DNA of 64,000 bases from Mactra quadrangularis (taxonomy: Eukaryota; Mollusca; Bivalvia; Venerida; Mactridae): assembly GCA_025267735.1 (NCBI GenBank), contig CM046298.1, positions 31,099,264 to 31,163,263 on the forward strand, written 5' to 3'. Both the position numbers and the translations under genes were made by a program. Within the stretch, counting starts at the first letter, position 1. Every line of letters starts with the position of its first letter. Below the pieces are notes generated by a model that saw only the letters and a program-made list of their open reading frames with translations, had not been told where the DNA came from and did no database searches. Positions 24,430 through 36,286 of this stretch are shown here, piece after piece.

Positions 24430-27400
24430 ATAGACCAGATTTTTAGGGAGAGACAATCCAGCTGCAAAGTGGTGTTCGGGAGACCTGTCCATGACACGTG
24501 ACCAATGGCAATGCTGGTTAAGCTGGCTGTGAGTGGTCAAGCGCTAAATCGGTCCACCATGTTCAGTAGAGTCATAGACATGTATAGGCTACTGTACTAT
24601 ATGTCTATATGAGACATAGACCAGATTTTCAGGGGGAGACAATCCAGCCGCAAAGTTGTGATCGGGTGACCTGTCCATGACACGTGACAAATGGCAGTGC
24701 TGTTCAGGCTGGCTGTGACCGGTCAAGCATGAAGTCGTTCCGCCATGTTAAGTACAGTCATATACATATATAACATACTATACTATATGTCTATATGAGA
24801 AATTGACCAGATTTTCAGGGGGAGACAATCCTGCCACATAGTGGTGATCAGGTGACCTGTCCGTGACACGTGACCTATGGCAGTGCTGGTTAACTGGCTG
24901 TGAGTGGTCAAGCGCTAAATCGGTCCGCGATGTTCAGTAGAGTCATATACATGTATAGCCTACTGTACTATATCTATATGTCTGTATGAGAAATAAACCA
25001 TATTTTTAGGGGGACACAATCCAGCCGCAAAGTGGTAATCAGGTGACCTGTCCATGACACGTGACCAATGGCAGTGCTGGATAGGCAGGCTGCGAGCAGT
25101 CAAGCTGCAAATCAGTCCGCCATGTTCAGTAGAGTCATATACATATATAGGCTACTGTGCTATATGTCAATATAGGATATAGAACAGATTTTCATGGGGA
25201 AACAATCCAGCTGCAAAGTGGTGATTGGGTGACCTGTTCATGACACGTGACCAATGGCAGTGCTGGTTAGTCTTGCTGTGAGCAGTCAAGCGGTAAATCG
25301 GTCCGCCATGTTCAGTAGAGTCATATACATGTAGAGGCTATTGTATTATACATGAATGTCTATGTGAGAAATAGACCAGATTTTCAGGGGGAGACAATCC
25401 AGCCGCAAAGTGGTGATCGGGTGACCTGTCCATGACACGTGACCAATGGCAGTGCTGGTTATACTGGCTGTAAGCTTTCAAGCGCGAAATCGGTCCACAA
25501 TGTTCAGTACAGTCATATATATGTATAGGCTACTGTACTATATGTCTATATGAGAAATAAACCATATCCTCAGGGGGAGACAATCCAGCCGCAAAGTGGT
25601 GATCGGATGAACCGTCCATGACACGTGACCAATTTCAGTGCTGGTTTGGCTGGCTGTGAGCGGTCAAGCGCGAAATCGGTCCGCCTAGTTCAATACAGTC
25701 ATATACATGTATAGCCTACTGTAGTTTACATGTATGTCTATATGAGAAATAGACCAGATTTTCAGGGGGAGACAATCCAGCCTCAAAGTGGTGATCTGGT
25801 GACCTGTCCCTGACATGTGACCAATGGCAGTGCTGGTTAGGCTGGCTGTGAGCGGTCAAGCACAAAATCAGTCCGCCATGGTCAGTAGAGTCATATACAT
25901 GTATAGGCTACTGAACAGTATGTCTTTATGATAAATAGACCAGATTTTCAGGGATAGACAATCCAGCCGCAAAGTGGTGATCGGGTGACCTGTCCATGAC
26001 ACGTGACCAATGGCAGTGCGGGTTAGGCTGGCTGTGAGTGGTCAACGCCTAATCGGTCCACCATGTTCAGTACAGTCATATACATGTATAGCCTACTGTA
26101 CTTAATGTCTATATGAGAAATAGACCAGATTTTCATGGGGGAGACAATCCAGCCGCAAAGTGGTGATCGGGTGACCTGTCCCTGACATGTGACCAATGGC
26201 AATGCTGGTTAGGCTGGCTGTGAGTGGTCAAGCGCGAAATCAGTCCGCCATGTTCAGTACAGTCATATACATGTATAGCCTACTGTACTATATGTCTATA
26301 TGAGAAATAGACCAGATTTTTAGGGAGAGACAATCCAGCCGCAAAGTGGTGATCGGGAGACCTGTCCATGACACGTGACCAATGGCAATGCTGGTTAAGC
26401 TGGCTGTGAGTGGTCAAGCGCTAAATCGGTCCGCCATGTTCAGTAGAGTCATAGACATGTATAGGCTACTGTACTATATGTCTATATGAGACATAGACCA
26501 GATTTTCAGGGGGAAACAATCCAGCCGTAAAGTTGTGATCGGGTGACCTGTCCATGACACGTGACCAATGGCAGTGCTGTTTAGGCTGGCTGTGACCGGT
26601 CAAGCATGAAGTCGTTCCGCCATGTTCAGTACAGTCATGTACATATATAACATACTATACTATATGTCTATATGAGAAATTGACCAGATTTTCAGGGGGA
26701 GACAATCCTGCCACAAAGTGGTGATCAGGTGACCTGTCCATGACACGTGACCTATGGCAGTGCTGGTTAGACTGGCTGTGAGCGGTCAAGCGCTAAATCG
26801 GTCCGCGATGTTCAGTAGAGTCATTTACATGTATAGCCTACTGTACTATATGTCTGTATGAGAAATAAACCATATTTTTAGGGGGACACAATCCAGCCGC
26901 AAAGTGGTAATCAGGTGACCTGTCCATGACACGTGACCAATGGCAGTGCTGGTTAGGCAGGCTGCGAGCAGTCAAGCGGCAAATCAGTCCGCCATGTTCA
27001 GTAGAGTCATATACATATATAGGCTACTGTGCTATATGTCAATATAGGATATAGAACAGATTTTCATGGGGAAACAATCCAGCTGCAAAGTGGTGATTGG
27101 GTGACCTGTTCATGACACGTGACCAATGGCAGTGCTGGTTAGTCTTGCTGTGAGCAGTCAAGCGGCAAATCGGTCTGCCATGTTCAGTAGAGTCATATAC
27201 ATGTAGAGGCTATTGTATTATACATGAATGTCTATGTGAGAAATAGACCAGATTTTCAGGGGGAGACAATCCAGCCGCAAAGTGGTGATCGGGTGACCTG
27301 TCCATGACACGTGACCAATGGCAGTGCTGGTTATACTGGCTGTGAGCGTTCAAGCGCGAAATCGGTCCACCATGTTCAGTACAGTCATATACATGTAGAG
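24430..27400. repeat. Duplicated multi-monomer block in satellite A, offset about 1.88 kb
   Basis: A run of rare variants (GAGACATAGACC, GAAGTCGTTCCGCCATG, ATAACATACTATAC, AATATAGGATATAGAAC, TTAGTCTTGCTGTGAGCAG) at 24430-25500 recurs in the same order at 26300-27400. GAGACATA lies at 24611 and 26488, an offset of 1877 bp or about ten monomers. Confidence 0.85.
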
Positions 27401-27461
27401 GCTATTGTATTATACATGAATGTCTATGTGAGAAATAGACCAGATTTTCAGGGGGAGACAA

Positions 27462-27932
27462 ACCCACATTGATTACTGTAATCTAATCTTGTATGGAATC
27501 TCAAAATGTGATCTTAACAAATTTCAGCGAATTCAAAACATGTGTGCCAAACTAGTATTAAAGCTAAAAAAATCAGACAGTTCAAAGGATGCTTTGTACT
27601 CACTGCACTGGTTACCAGTCAAAGCAAGAATCAACTTTAAAATATGTACTTTCATGTACAACTGTTTTTCTGGATCTGCACCTGCATACCTGACTGAAAT
27701 TCTTCAAAAGCCTATACAAAGCAGATCTGGTCTTAGATCTGCAAAATCCAAAGACCTCAATTATTTGATACCAATAAATAAGAAAAAAACATTCAGCGAC
27801 AGAAGCTTTAGTACAGTTGGTCCCATGCTATGGAATAAGCTACCGGATGATATCAAATTATCACCTACTTTGGATGTATTCAAAAAACGATTGAAAACTC
27901 ATTATTTCTCTACCTTCTATGATCTATTCTAA
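27462..27932 (+). pseudogene. Reverse transcriptase C-terminal fragment of a CR1/L2-like LINE
   Basis: The open frame is contiguous from the insertion junction to TAA at 27930-27932, about 156 codons, with no true start codon (the element is 5'-truncated). The first residues read THIDYCNLILYGI, then FQRIQNMCAKLVLK, LHWLPVKARINFK, FMYNCFSGSAPAYL and, near the end, MLWNKLPDDIK and FKKRLKTHYF. These are the conserved post-catalytic motifs at the C-terminus of Jockey-superfamily (CR1/L2/Rex-like) reverse transcriptases. The YADD catalytic region, fingers domain and endonuclease are all missing, so the copy cannot mobilise itself. The lack of stops or frameshifts indicates a fairly recent insertion. 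The clade is assigned from motif style only; L2, CR1 and Rex cannot be told apart here. Confidence 0.88.
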
Positions 27933-28089
27933 AACTGATATGGCTTGCTAATGCCTCACCTTACAATTACGGTAAACATACTAAGTGATTGAGTGAGTGC
28001 ATTGTGACATGGGAATGAGGATTGCCTCGCTCTCAGTCATTTAATACCTTGTTTCATATGACTGCAATTACAACCTAAATAAATTGTCC

Positions 28090-28167
28090 CTTTAAAGGTG
28101 ATGTTTCGACACCTTTGGGGATGTATTAAGGGCCCTTTAAAGGTGATGTTTCGACACCTTTGGGGAA
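28090..28167 (+). repeat. 45-bp direct repeat in the LINE 3' UTR
   Basis: CTTTAAAGGTGATGTTTCGACACCTTTGGGG-type block occurs at about 28092 and again about 28137, separated by 45 bp. Each copy contains a small inverted repeat (AAAGGTG...CACCTTT), so each could fold into a hairpin. Confidence 0.7.
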
Positions 28168-28511
28168 TTTGTCTGGTTAAGAGTGGCATTATGTTACACT
28201 GTTCAGGACATGTCCGGTTAACAGTAGTATCATGTTATACTGTTCAGGACACCAATTTTCAATGTAAAATAAATAGAAATAAATAAGAAATTAGTGACAA
28301 AAAATGTAAACTTAGGTGGAATCATGAACTGTGAAGGATGTATGTCCAAAAATATGAATTATAAAGGCTTTTTATTTATTTGTGTTATTGTATATACATA
28401 TGTTTTTATGGTGGAGGGTTTTTACTTACATGTATTATTATTTTTTATAACATTTTTGTACAACGCCATTGAATATGTAACATAGAAATAGGCGTTTAAT
28501 CAAATGAATAA

Positions 28512-31500
28512 GTTTAAGTTTAAGTTTAAATAGACCATATTTTCAGAGGGAGACAATCCAGCCGCAAAGTGGTGATCGGATAAAGTGTCCATGACACGTG
28601 ACCCATTTCAGTGCTGGTTTGGCTGGCTGTGAGCGGTCAAGCGCGAAATTGGTCCGCCTTGCTCAGTACAGTCATATACATGTATAGCCTACTGTAGTTT
28701 ACATGTATGTCTATATGAGAAATAGACCAGATTTTCAGGGGGAGACAATCCAGCCTCAAAGTGGTGATCTGGTGACCTGTCCCTGACATGTGATCAATGG
28801 CAGTGCTGGTTAGGCTGGCTGTGAGCGGTCAAGCACAAAATCAGTCTGCCATGGTCAGTAGAGTAATATACATGTATAGGCTACTGAACAGTATGTCTTT
28901 ATGATAAATAGACCAGATTTTCAGGGATAGACAATCCAGCCGCAAAGTGGTGATCGGGTGACCTGTCCATGACATGTGACCAATGGCAGTGCAGGTTAGG
29001 CTGGCTGTGAGTGGTCAACGCCTAATCCGTCCACCATGTTCAGTACAGTCATATACATGTATAGCCTACTGTACTAAATGTCTATATGAGAAATAGACCA
29101 GATTTTCATGGGGGAGACAATCCAGCCGCAAAGTGGTGATCGGGTGACCTGTCCCTGACATGTGACCAATGGCAATGCTGGTTAGGCTGGCTGTGAGTGG
29201 TCAAGCGCGAAATCAGTCCGCCATGTTCAGTACAGTCATATACATGTATAGCCTACTGTACTATACATGTATGTCTATATGAGAAATAGATCAGATTTTC
29301 ATGGGGGAGACAATCCGGCCGCAAAGTGGTGATCGGGTGACCTGTCAATAACACATGACCAATGACAGTGCTGGTTAGGCTGGCTGTGAGCGGTCAAGCG
29401 CGAAATCAGTCCGCCATGTTCAGTACAGTAATATACATGTATAGGCTACTGTAATATATGTCTATATGAGAAATGGACCATATTTTCAGGGGGAGACAAT
29501 CCAGCCGCAAAGTGGTGATCGGGTGACCAGTCCATGAAACGTGACCAATGGCAGAGCTGGTTATGCTGGCTGTGAGCGGTCAAGCGTGAAATCCGTCCGT
29601 CATGTTCAGTAGAGGCATATACATGTATAGGCTACTGTACTATACATGTATGTCTATATGAGAAATAGACCAGATTTTCAGGGGCAGACAATCCAGCCGC
29701 AAAGTGGTGATCGGGTGACCTATCCATGACACGTGACCAATGGCAGTGCTGGTAAAGCTGGCTATGAGCGGTCAAGCGTGAAATCGGAGCACATGTTCAG
29801 TAGAGTCATATACATGTATAGCCTACTGTACTAAATGTCTATATGAGAAATAGACCAGATTTTTAGGGAGAGACAATCCAGCCGCAAAGTGGTGATTGGG
29901 AGACCTGTCCATGACACGTGACCAATGGCAGTGCTGGTTAAGCTGGCTGTGAGCAGTCAGGCACGAAATCGGTCGGCCATGTTCAGTAGAGTCATATACA
30001 TGTATAGCCTACTGTACTATATGTCTATATGAGAAATAGACCAGATTTTCAGGGGGAGACAATCCACCGGCAAAGTGGTGATCGGGTGACCTGTCCATGA
30101 CAGGTGACAAATGACAGTGCTGGTTAGGCTGGCTGTGAGCGGTCAAGCGCAAAAACGGGCCGCCATGTTCAGTAGAGTCATATAAATGTATAGGCTACTG
30201 TACAATATGTCTTTATGAGAAATAGACCAGATTTTCAGGGGGAGACAATCCAGCCGCAAAGTGGTGATCGAGTGACCTGTCCATGACACATGACCAATGG
30301 CAGTGCTGGTTAGGCTGGCTGTGAGCGGTCAAGCCCAAAATCGGTCCGCCATGTTCTATAGAGTCATATACGTGTATAGCCTACTGTACTATATGTCTAT
30401 ATGAGAAATATACCAGATTTTCAGGGGGAGACAATCCGGCCGCAAAGTGGTGATCGGGTGACCTGTCTATGACACGTGACCAATGGAAGTGCTGGTTAGG
30501 CTGGCTGTGAGCGTTCAAGCGCGAAATCGGTCCACCATGTTCAGTAGAGACATATATTCATGTATAGGCTATTGTATTATACATGAATGTCTATGTGAGA
30601 AATAGACCAGATTTTCAGGGGAGACAATCCAGCCGCAAAGTGGTGATCGGGTGGCCTGTCCATAACACTTGACCAATGGCAGTGCTGGTTAGGCTGGCTG
30701 TGAGCGATCAAGCGCGAAATCGGTACCCCATGTTCAGTAGAGTCATATACATGTATAGGATACTGTACTATATGTCTATATGAGAAAAATACCAGATTTT
30801 CAGGGGGAGACAATCCAGCCGCAAAGTGGTGATCTGGTGACCTGTCCATGACCCGTGACAAATGGCAGTGCTGGTTAGGCAGGCTGTGAGCGGTCAAGCG
30901 TAAAATCGGTCCCCCTTGTTCAGTAGAGTCATACACATGTATAGGCTACTGTACTATATGTCTATAAGAGAATTAGACCAGATTTTCATAGGGGAGACAA
31001 TCCAGCTGCAAAGTGGTGATCAGATGACCAGTCCATGACACTTGACCAATTTTAGTGCTGGTTTGGCTGGGTGTGAGCGGTCAAGCGCAAAATCGGTCCG
31101 CCATGTTCAGTAGAGTCATGTACATGTATAGGCTACTGTATTATACATGGATGTCTATATGAGAAATAGACCAGATTTTCAGGGGGAGACAATCCAGCCG
31201 CAAAGTGGAGATCCGGTGACCTGTCCATGACACGTGACCAATGGCAGTGCTGGTGAGGCTGGCTGTGAGCGGTCAAGCGCGAAGACGGTCCGCCATGTTC
31301 AGTAGAGTCATATACATGTATAGGCTACTGTATTATACATGTATGTCTATATGAGAAATAGACCAGATTTTCAGGGGCAGACAATCCTGCCGCAAAGTGG
31401 TGATCGAGTGACCAGTCCATGACACGTGACCATTTGCAGTGCCGGTTAGGTTGGCTGTGAGTGGTCAAGCGCGAAATAGGTCCACATGTTCAGTAGTGTC

Positions 31501-34500
31501 ATATATATGTATAGGCTACTGTACTATATGTCTATATGAGAAATAGACCAGATTTTCAGGGGGAGACAATCCAGCCACAAAGTGGTGATCAGGTGACCTG
31601 TCCATGACAGGTGACCAATGGCAGTTCTGGTTAAGCAGGCTGTGAGCGGTCAAGCGCAAAATTGGTCCACCATGTTCAGTACAGTCATATACATGTATAG
31701 CCTACTGTACTATACATGTATGTCTATATGAGAAATAGACCAGATTTTCAGGGGGTGACAATCCAGCCTCTAAATGGTGATCTGGTGACCTGTCCCTGAC
31801 ATGTGACCAATGGCAGTGCTGGTTAGGCTGGCTGTGAGTGGTCAAGGGTGAAATCAGTCCGCCATGTTCAGTACAGTCATATACATGTATAGGCTACTGT
31901 ACTATATGTCGATATGAGAAATAGACCAGATTTTCATGGGGGAGACAATCCAGCCGAAAGTGGTGATCGGATGAACTGTCCATGACACGTGACCAATTTC
32001 AGTGCTGGTTTGCCTGGCTGTGAGCGGTCAAGCGCAAAATCGGTCCGCCATGTTTAGTACAGTCATATACATGTATAGCCTACTGTACTATATGTCTATA
32101 TGAGAAATAGACCAGATTTTCGGGGGGAGACAATCCAGCCGCAAAGTGGTGATCGGGTGACCTGTCCATGCCACATGACCAATGGCAGTGCTGGTTGGGC
32201 TGGCTGTGAGCGGTCAAGCGCCAAATCGGTCCGCCATGTTCAGTAGAGTCATATACATGTATAGGCTACTGTACTATATGTCTACATGAGAAATAGACCA
32301 GATTTTCAGGGGGAGACAATCCAGCCGCAAAGTGGTGATCGGGTGACCTGTCCATGAAACATGACCAATGGCAGTGCTGGTTAGGCTGGCTGTGAGCGTT
32401 CAAGCGCGAAATCGGTCCGCCATGTTCAGTAGAGTCATATACAGGTATAACTATTGTACTATATGTCTATATGAGAAATAGACCAGATTTTCAAAGGGAG
32501 ACAATCCAGCCGCGAAGTGGTGATCGGGTGACCTGTCAATAACACATGACCAATGGCAGTGCTCATTAGGCTGGCTGTGAGTGGACAATCGCGAAATCGG
32601 TCCGCCATGTTCAGTAGAGTCATATACATGTATAGGCTATTGCATTATACATGAATGTCTATGTGAGAAATAGACCAGATTTACAGGGGAGACAATCCAG
32701 CCGCAAAGTGGTGATTGGGTGACCTGTCCATAACACGTGACCAATGGCAGTGCTGGTTAGACTGGCTGTGTGCGGTCAAGCGCGAAATCGGTCCCCCATG
32801 TTCAGTAGAGTCATATACATGTATAGGATACTGTACAATATGTCTATATGAGAAAAATACCAGATTTTCAAGGGAAGACAATCCAACCGCAAAGTGGTGA
32901 TCGGATGAACTCTCCATGACACGTGACCAATTTCAGTTCTGGTTTGGCTGGCTGTGAGCGGTCAATGGCGAAATCAGTCCGCCATGTTCAGTACAGACAT
33001 ATACATGTATAGCCTACTGTACTATATGTCTATATGAGAAATAGACCAGATATTCAGGGGGGAGACAATCCAGCCGCAAAGTGGTGATCGGGTGACCTGT
33101 CCATGACACATGACCAATGGCAGTGCTGGTTAGGCTGGCTGTGAGTGGTCAAGCGCCAAATCGGTCCGCCATTCTCAGTAGAGTCATATACATGTATAGG
33201 CTACTGTACTATATGTCTATATGAGAAATAAACCAGATTTTCAGGGGGAGACAATCCAGCCGCAAAGTGGTGATCGGGTGACCTGTCCATGACACATGAC
33301 CAATGGCAGTGCTGGTTAGGCTGGCTGTGAGCGGTCAAGCGCAAAATCGGTCCGCCATGTTTAGTAGAGTCATATACATGTATAGGCTATTGTAGTATAT
33401 GTCTATATGAGAAATAGACCAGATTTTCAAAGGAAGACAATCCAGCCGCGAAGTGGTGATCAGGTGACCTGTCAATAACACATGACCAATGGCAGTGCTG
33501 GTTAGGCTGGCTGTGAGTGGTCAAGCACGAAATCGGTCTGCCATGTTCAGTAGAGTCATATACATGTATAGCCTACAGTACTAAATGTCTATATGAGAAA
33601 TAGACCAGATTTTCAGGGGGAGACAATCCAGCCGCAAAGTGGTGATCGGGAGACCTGTCCATGACACGTGACCAATGGCAGTGCTGGTTAGGCTGGCTGT
33701 GAGCGGTCAAGCGAGAAATCAATCCACATGTTCAGTAGAGGCATATACATGTATAGCCTACTATACTATATGTCTATATGAGAAATAGACCAGATTTTCA
33801 TGGAGGAGACAATCCAGCCACAAAGTGGTGATCTGGTGACCTGTCCCTGACATGTGACCAATGGCAGTGCTGGTTAGGCTGGCTGTGAGCGTCAAGCGCA
33901 AAATCGGTCTGCCATGTTCAGTAGAGTCATATACATGTATAGCCTACCGTACTATATGTCTAAATGAGAAATAGACCAGATTTTCAGGGGGAAACAATCC
34001 AGCCACAAAGTGGTGATCGGGAGACCTGTCCATGGCACGTGACCAATGGCTGTGCTGGTTAGGCTGGCTGTGAGCGGTCAAGCACAAAATTGGTCCGCCA
34101 TGTTCAGAACAGTCATATACATGTATAGCCTACTGTACTAAAGATCTATAATGAGAAATAGACCAGATTTTCAGGGAGAAACAATCCAGCCGCATTGTGG
34201 TGATCGGGTGACCTGTTCATGACACGTGACAAATGGCAGTGCTGGTTAGGCTGGCTGTGAGCCGTCAAGCGGCAAATCGGTCCGCCATGTTCAATAGAGT
34301 CATATACATGAATAGGGTACTGTACTATATGTCTATATGAGAAATAGACCAGATTTTCAGGGGGAGTCAAACCAGCCGCAAAGTGGTGATCGGGTGACCT
34401 GTCCATGACACGTGACCAATAGCAGAGCTGGTTCGGCTGCCTGTGAGCGGTTAAGCGCAATATCGGTCCGCCACGTTCAGTAGAGTCATATACATGTATA

Positions 34501-36247
34501 GGCTACTGTACTATATGTCTATATGAGAATTAGACAAGATTTTCAGGGGGAGACAATCCAGCCGCAAAGTGGTGATTGAGTGACCTGTCCATGACACATG
34601 ACCAATGGCAGTGCTGGTTAGGCTGGTTGTGAGCGGTCAAGTGCGAAATTGGTCCGCCATGTTCAGTAGAGTCATATACATGTATAGCCTAATTTTCTGT
34701 ATGTCTATATGAGAAAAAGACCAGATTTTCAGGGGGAGATAATCCAGCCCCAAAATGGTGATTGGGTGACCTGTCCATAACACGTGACCAATGGCAGTGC
34801 TCGTTAGGCTAGCTGTGAGCGGTCAAGCGCGAAATCGGTCTGCCATGTTCAGTACAGTCATATACATGTATAGCCTACTGTACTATATGTGCATATGAGA
34901 AATAGACCAGATTTTCAGGGGGAGACAATCCAGCCGCAAAGTGGTAATCGGGTGACCTGTCCATAACACGTGACCAATGGCAGTGCTCGTTAGGCTGGCT
35001 GTGAGCGGTCAAGCGCGAAATCGTTCTGCCATGTTCAGTACAGTCATATACATGTATAGCCTACTGTACTATATGTCTATATGAGAAATAAACCAGATTT
35101 TCAGGGAGAGACTATCCAGCCGCAAAGTGGTGATCGGGTGACCTGTCCATGGCACGTGACCAATGGCAGTGCTGGTTTTTCTGACTGTGAGTGGTCAAGC
35201 GCCAAATCGGTCCGCAATGCTCAGTAGAGTCATATACATGTATAGGCTATTGTATTATACATGAATGTCTATGTGAGAAATAGACCAGATTTTCAGGGGA
35301 GACAATCCAGCCGCAGAGTGGTGATCGGGTGACCTGTCCATAACACGTGACCAATGGCAGTGCTGGTTAGGCTGGCTGTGAGCGGTCAAGCGCGAAATCG
35401 GTCCCCGATGTTCAGTAGAGTCATATACATGTATAGGATACTGTACTATATGTCTATATGAGAAAAATACCAGATTTTCGGGGGGAGACAATCCAGCCGC
35501 AAAGTGGTGATCGGGTGACCTGTCCATGACACTTGACAAATGGCAATGCTGGTTAGGCAGGCTGTGAGCGGTCAAGCGCAAAATCGGTCCCCCTTGTTTA
35601 GTAGAGTCATATACATGTATAGGCTACTGTACTATATGTCTATAAGAGAATTAGACCAGATTTTCATGGGGGAGACAATCCAGCTGCAAAGTGGTGATCA
35701 GATGACCGGTCCATGACACTTGACCAATTTTAATGCTGGTTTGGCTGGGTGTGAGCGGTCAAGCGCAAATTGGTCTGCCATGTTCAGTAGAGTCATATAC
35801 ATGTATAGGCTACTGTATTATACATGTATGTCTATATGAGAAATAGACCAGATTTTCAGGGGGAGACAATCCAGCTGCAAAGTGGTCATCGGGTGACCTG
35901 TCCATGACACGTGACCAATGGCAGTGCTGGTTAGGCTGGCTGTGAGCAGTCAAGCGCGAAATCTGTCCACCATGTTCAGTACAGACATATACATGTATAG
36001 GCTTCTGTACTATATGTCTATATGAGAAAAAGATCGGACTTTCAGGGGAGACAATCCAGCCGCAAAGTGGTGATCGGGTGACCTGTTCATGACACGTGAC
36101 CAATGGCAGTGCTGGTTAGGCTGGCTGTGAGCGGTCTAGCGCGAAATCGGTCCACCATGTTCAGTAGAGTCATATACATGTATTGGCTACTGTACTATAT
36201 GTCTGTATGAGAAATAGACCTGATTTTCAGGGGAAACAATCCAGCCG
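28512..36247. repeat. Satellite A array, segment 4
   Basis: About 41 monomers, same orientation and monomer types as segment 3. The first part (28530-29270) repeats the variant series of 25560-26300: CTGTAGTTTACATG lies near 25719 and near 28691, an offset of 2972. So the LINE lies inside a previously duplicated block. The block 30540-31200 resembles 11640-12260, about 18.9 kb away, showing long-range higher-order repetition. Confidence 0.96.
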
Positions 36248-36286
36248 CAGTAGGCTATACATGTATATGACTGTACTGAATATGGT
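36248..36286. repeat. Inverted satellite A fragment at the array edge
   Basis: CAGTAGGCTATACATGTATATGACTGTACTGAATATGGT, split here as 36248-36286, is the reverse complement of the satellite block from CCATGTTCAGTACAGTC to TATAGCCTACTG, with one difference. It directly abuts the last forward monomer (AATCCAGCCG). The array therefore ends in a head-to-head flip just before the unrelated T-rich minisatellite. Confidence 0.85.

Larger units (their letters stand above)
10165..27460. repeat. Satellite A array, segment 3 (largest, about 92 monomers)
   Basis: Continuous 186/192-bp monomers in the same orientation throughout. Groups of monomers recur in the same order at a distance, which is evidence of higher-order structure. 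Examples are the variant GGGGCAGACAATCCTGCCGC at about 13571 and 14888 (and again at about 31374), and the variant TATTATACATGAATGTCTATG near 11660, 25340 and 27210. The period of 186 is divisible by three, so many monomers read open on the minus strand and produce spurious 60-160-residue frames. Confidence 0.97.
27461..28511 (+). mobile_element. 5'-truncated non-LTR retrotransposon (CR1/L2-like) 3' end
   Basis: About 1.05 kb inserted in satellite A in the same orientation as the array numbering. It starts abruptly inside the reverse-transcriptase C-terminal coding region (27461), has a 3' untranslated region of about 580 bp, and ends in a short hexameric tail GTTTAAGTTTAAGTTTAA. Abrupt 5' truncation and a simple-repeat 3' tail are typical of LINEs of the CR1/L2 group. 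The flanks share about 28 bp (AATAGACCAGATTTTCAG... on the left, with two differences on the right). This could be a long target duplication or simply adjacent satellite monomers. Confidence 0.88.

Noticed and set aside
28098..28485. Two short plus-strand frames after the reverse-transcriptase fragment
   Set aside because: They lie in the LINE 3' UTR, overlap the 45-bp direct repeat, and have no conserved motif.
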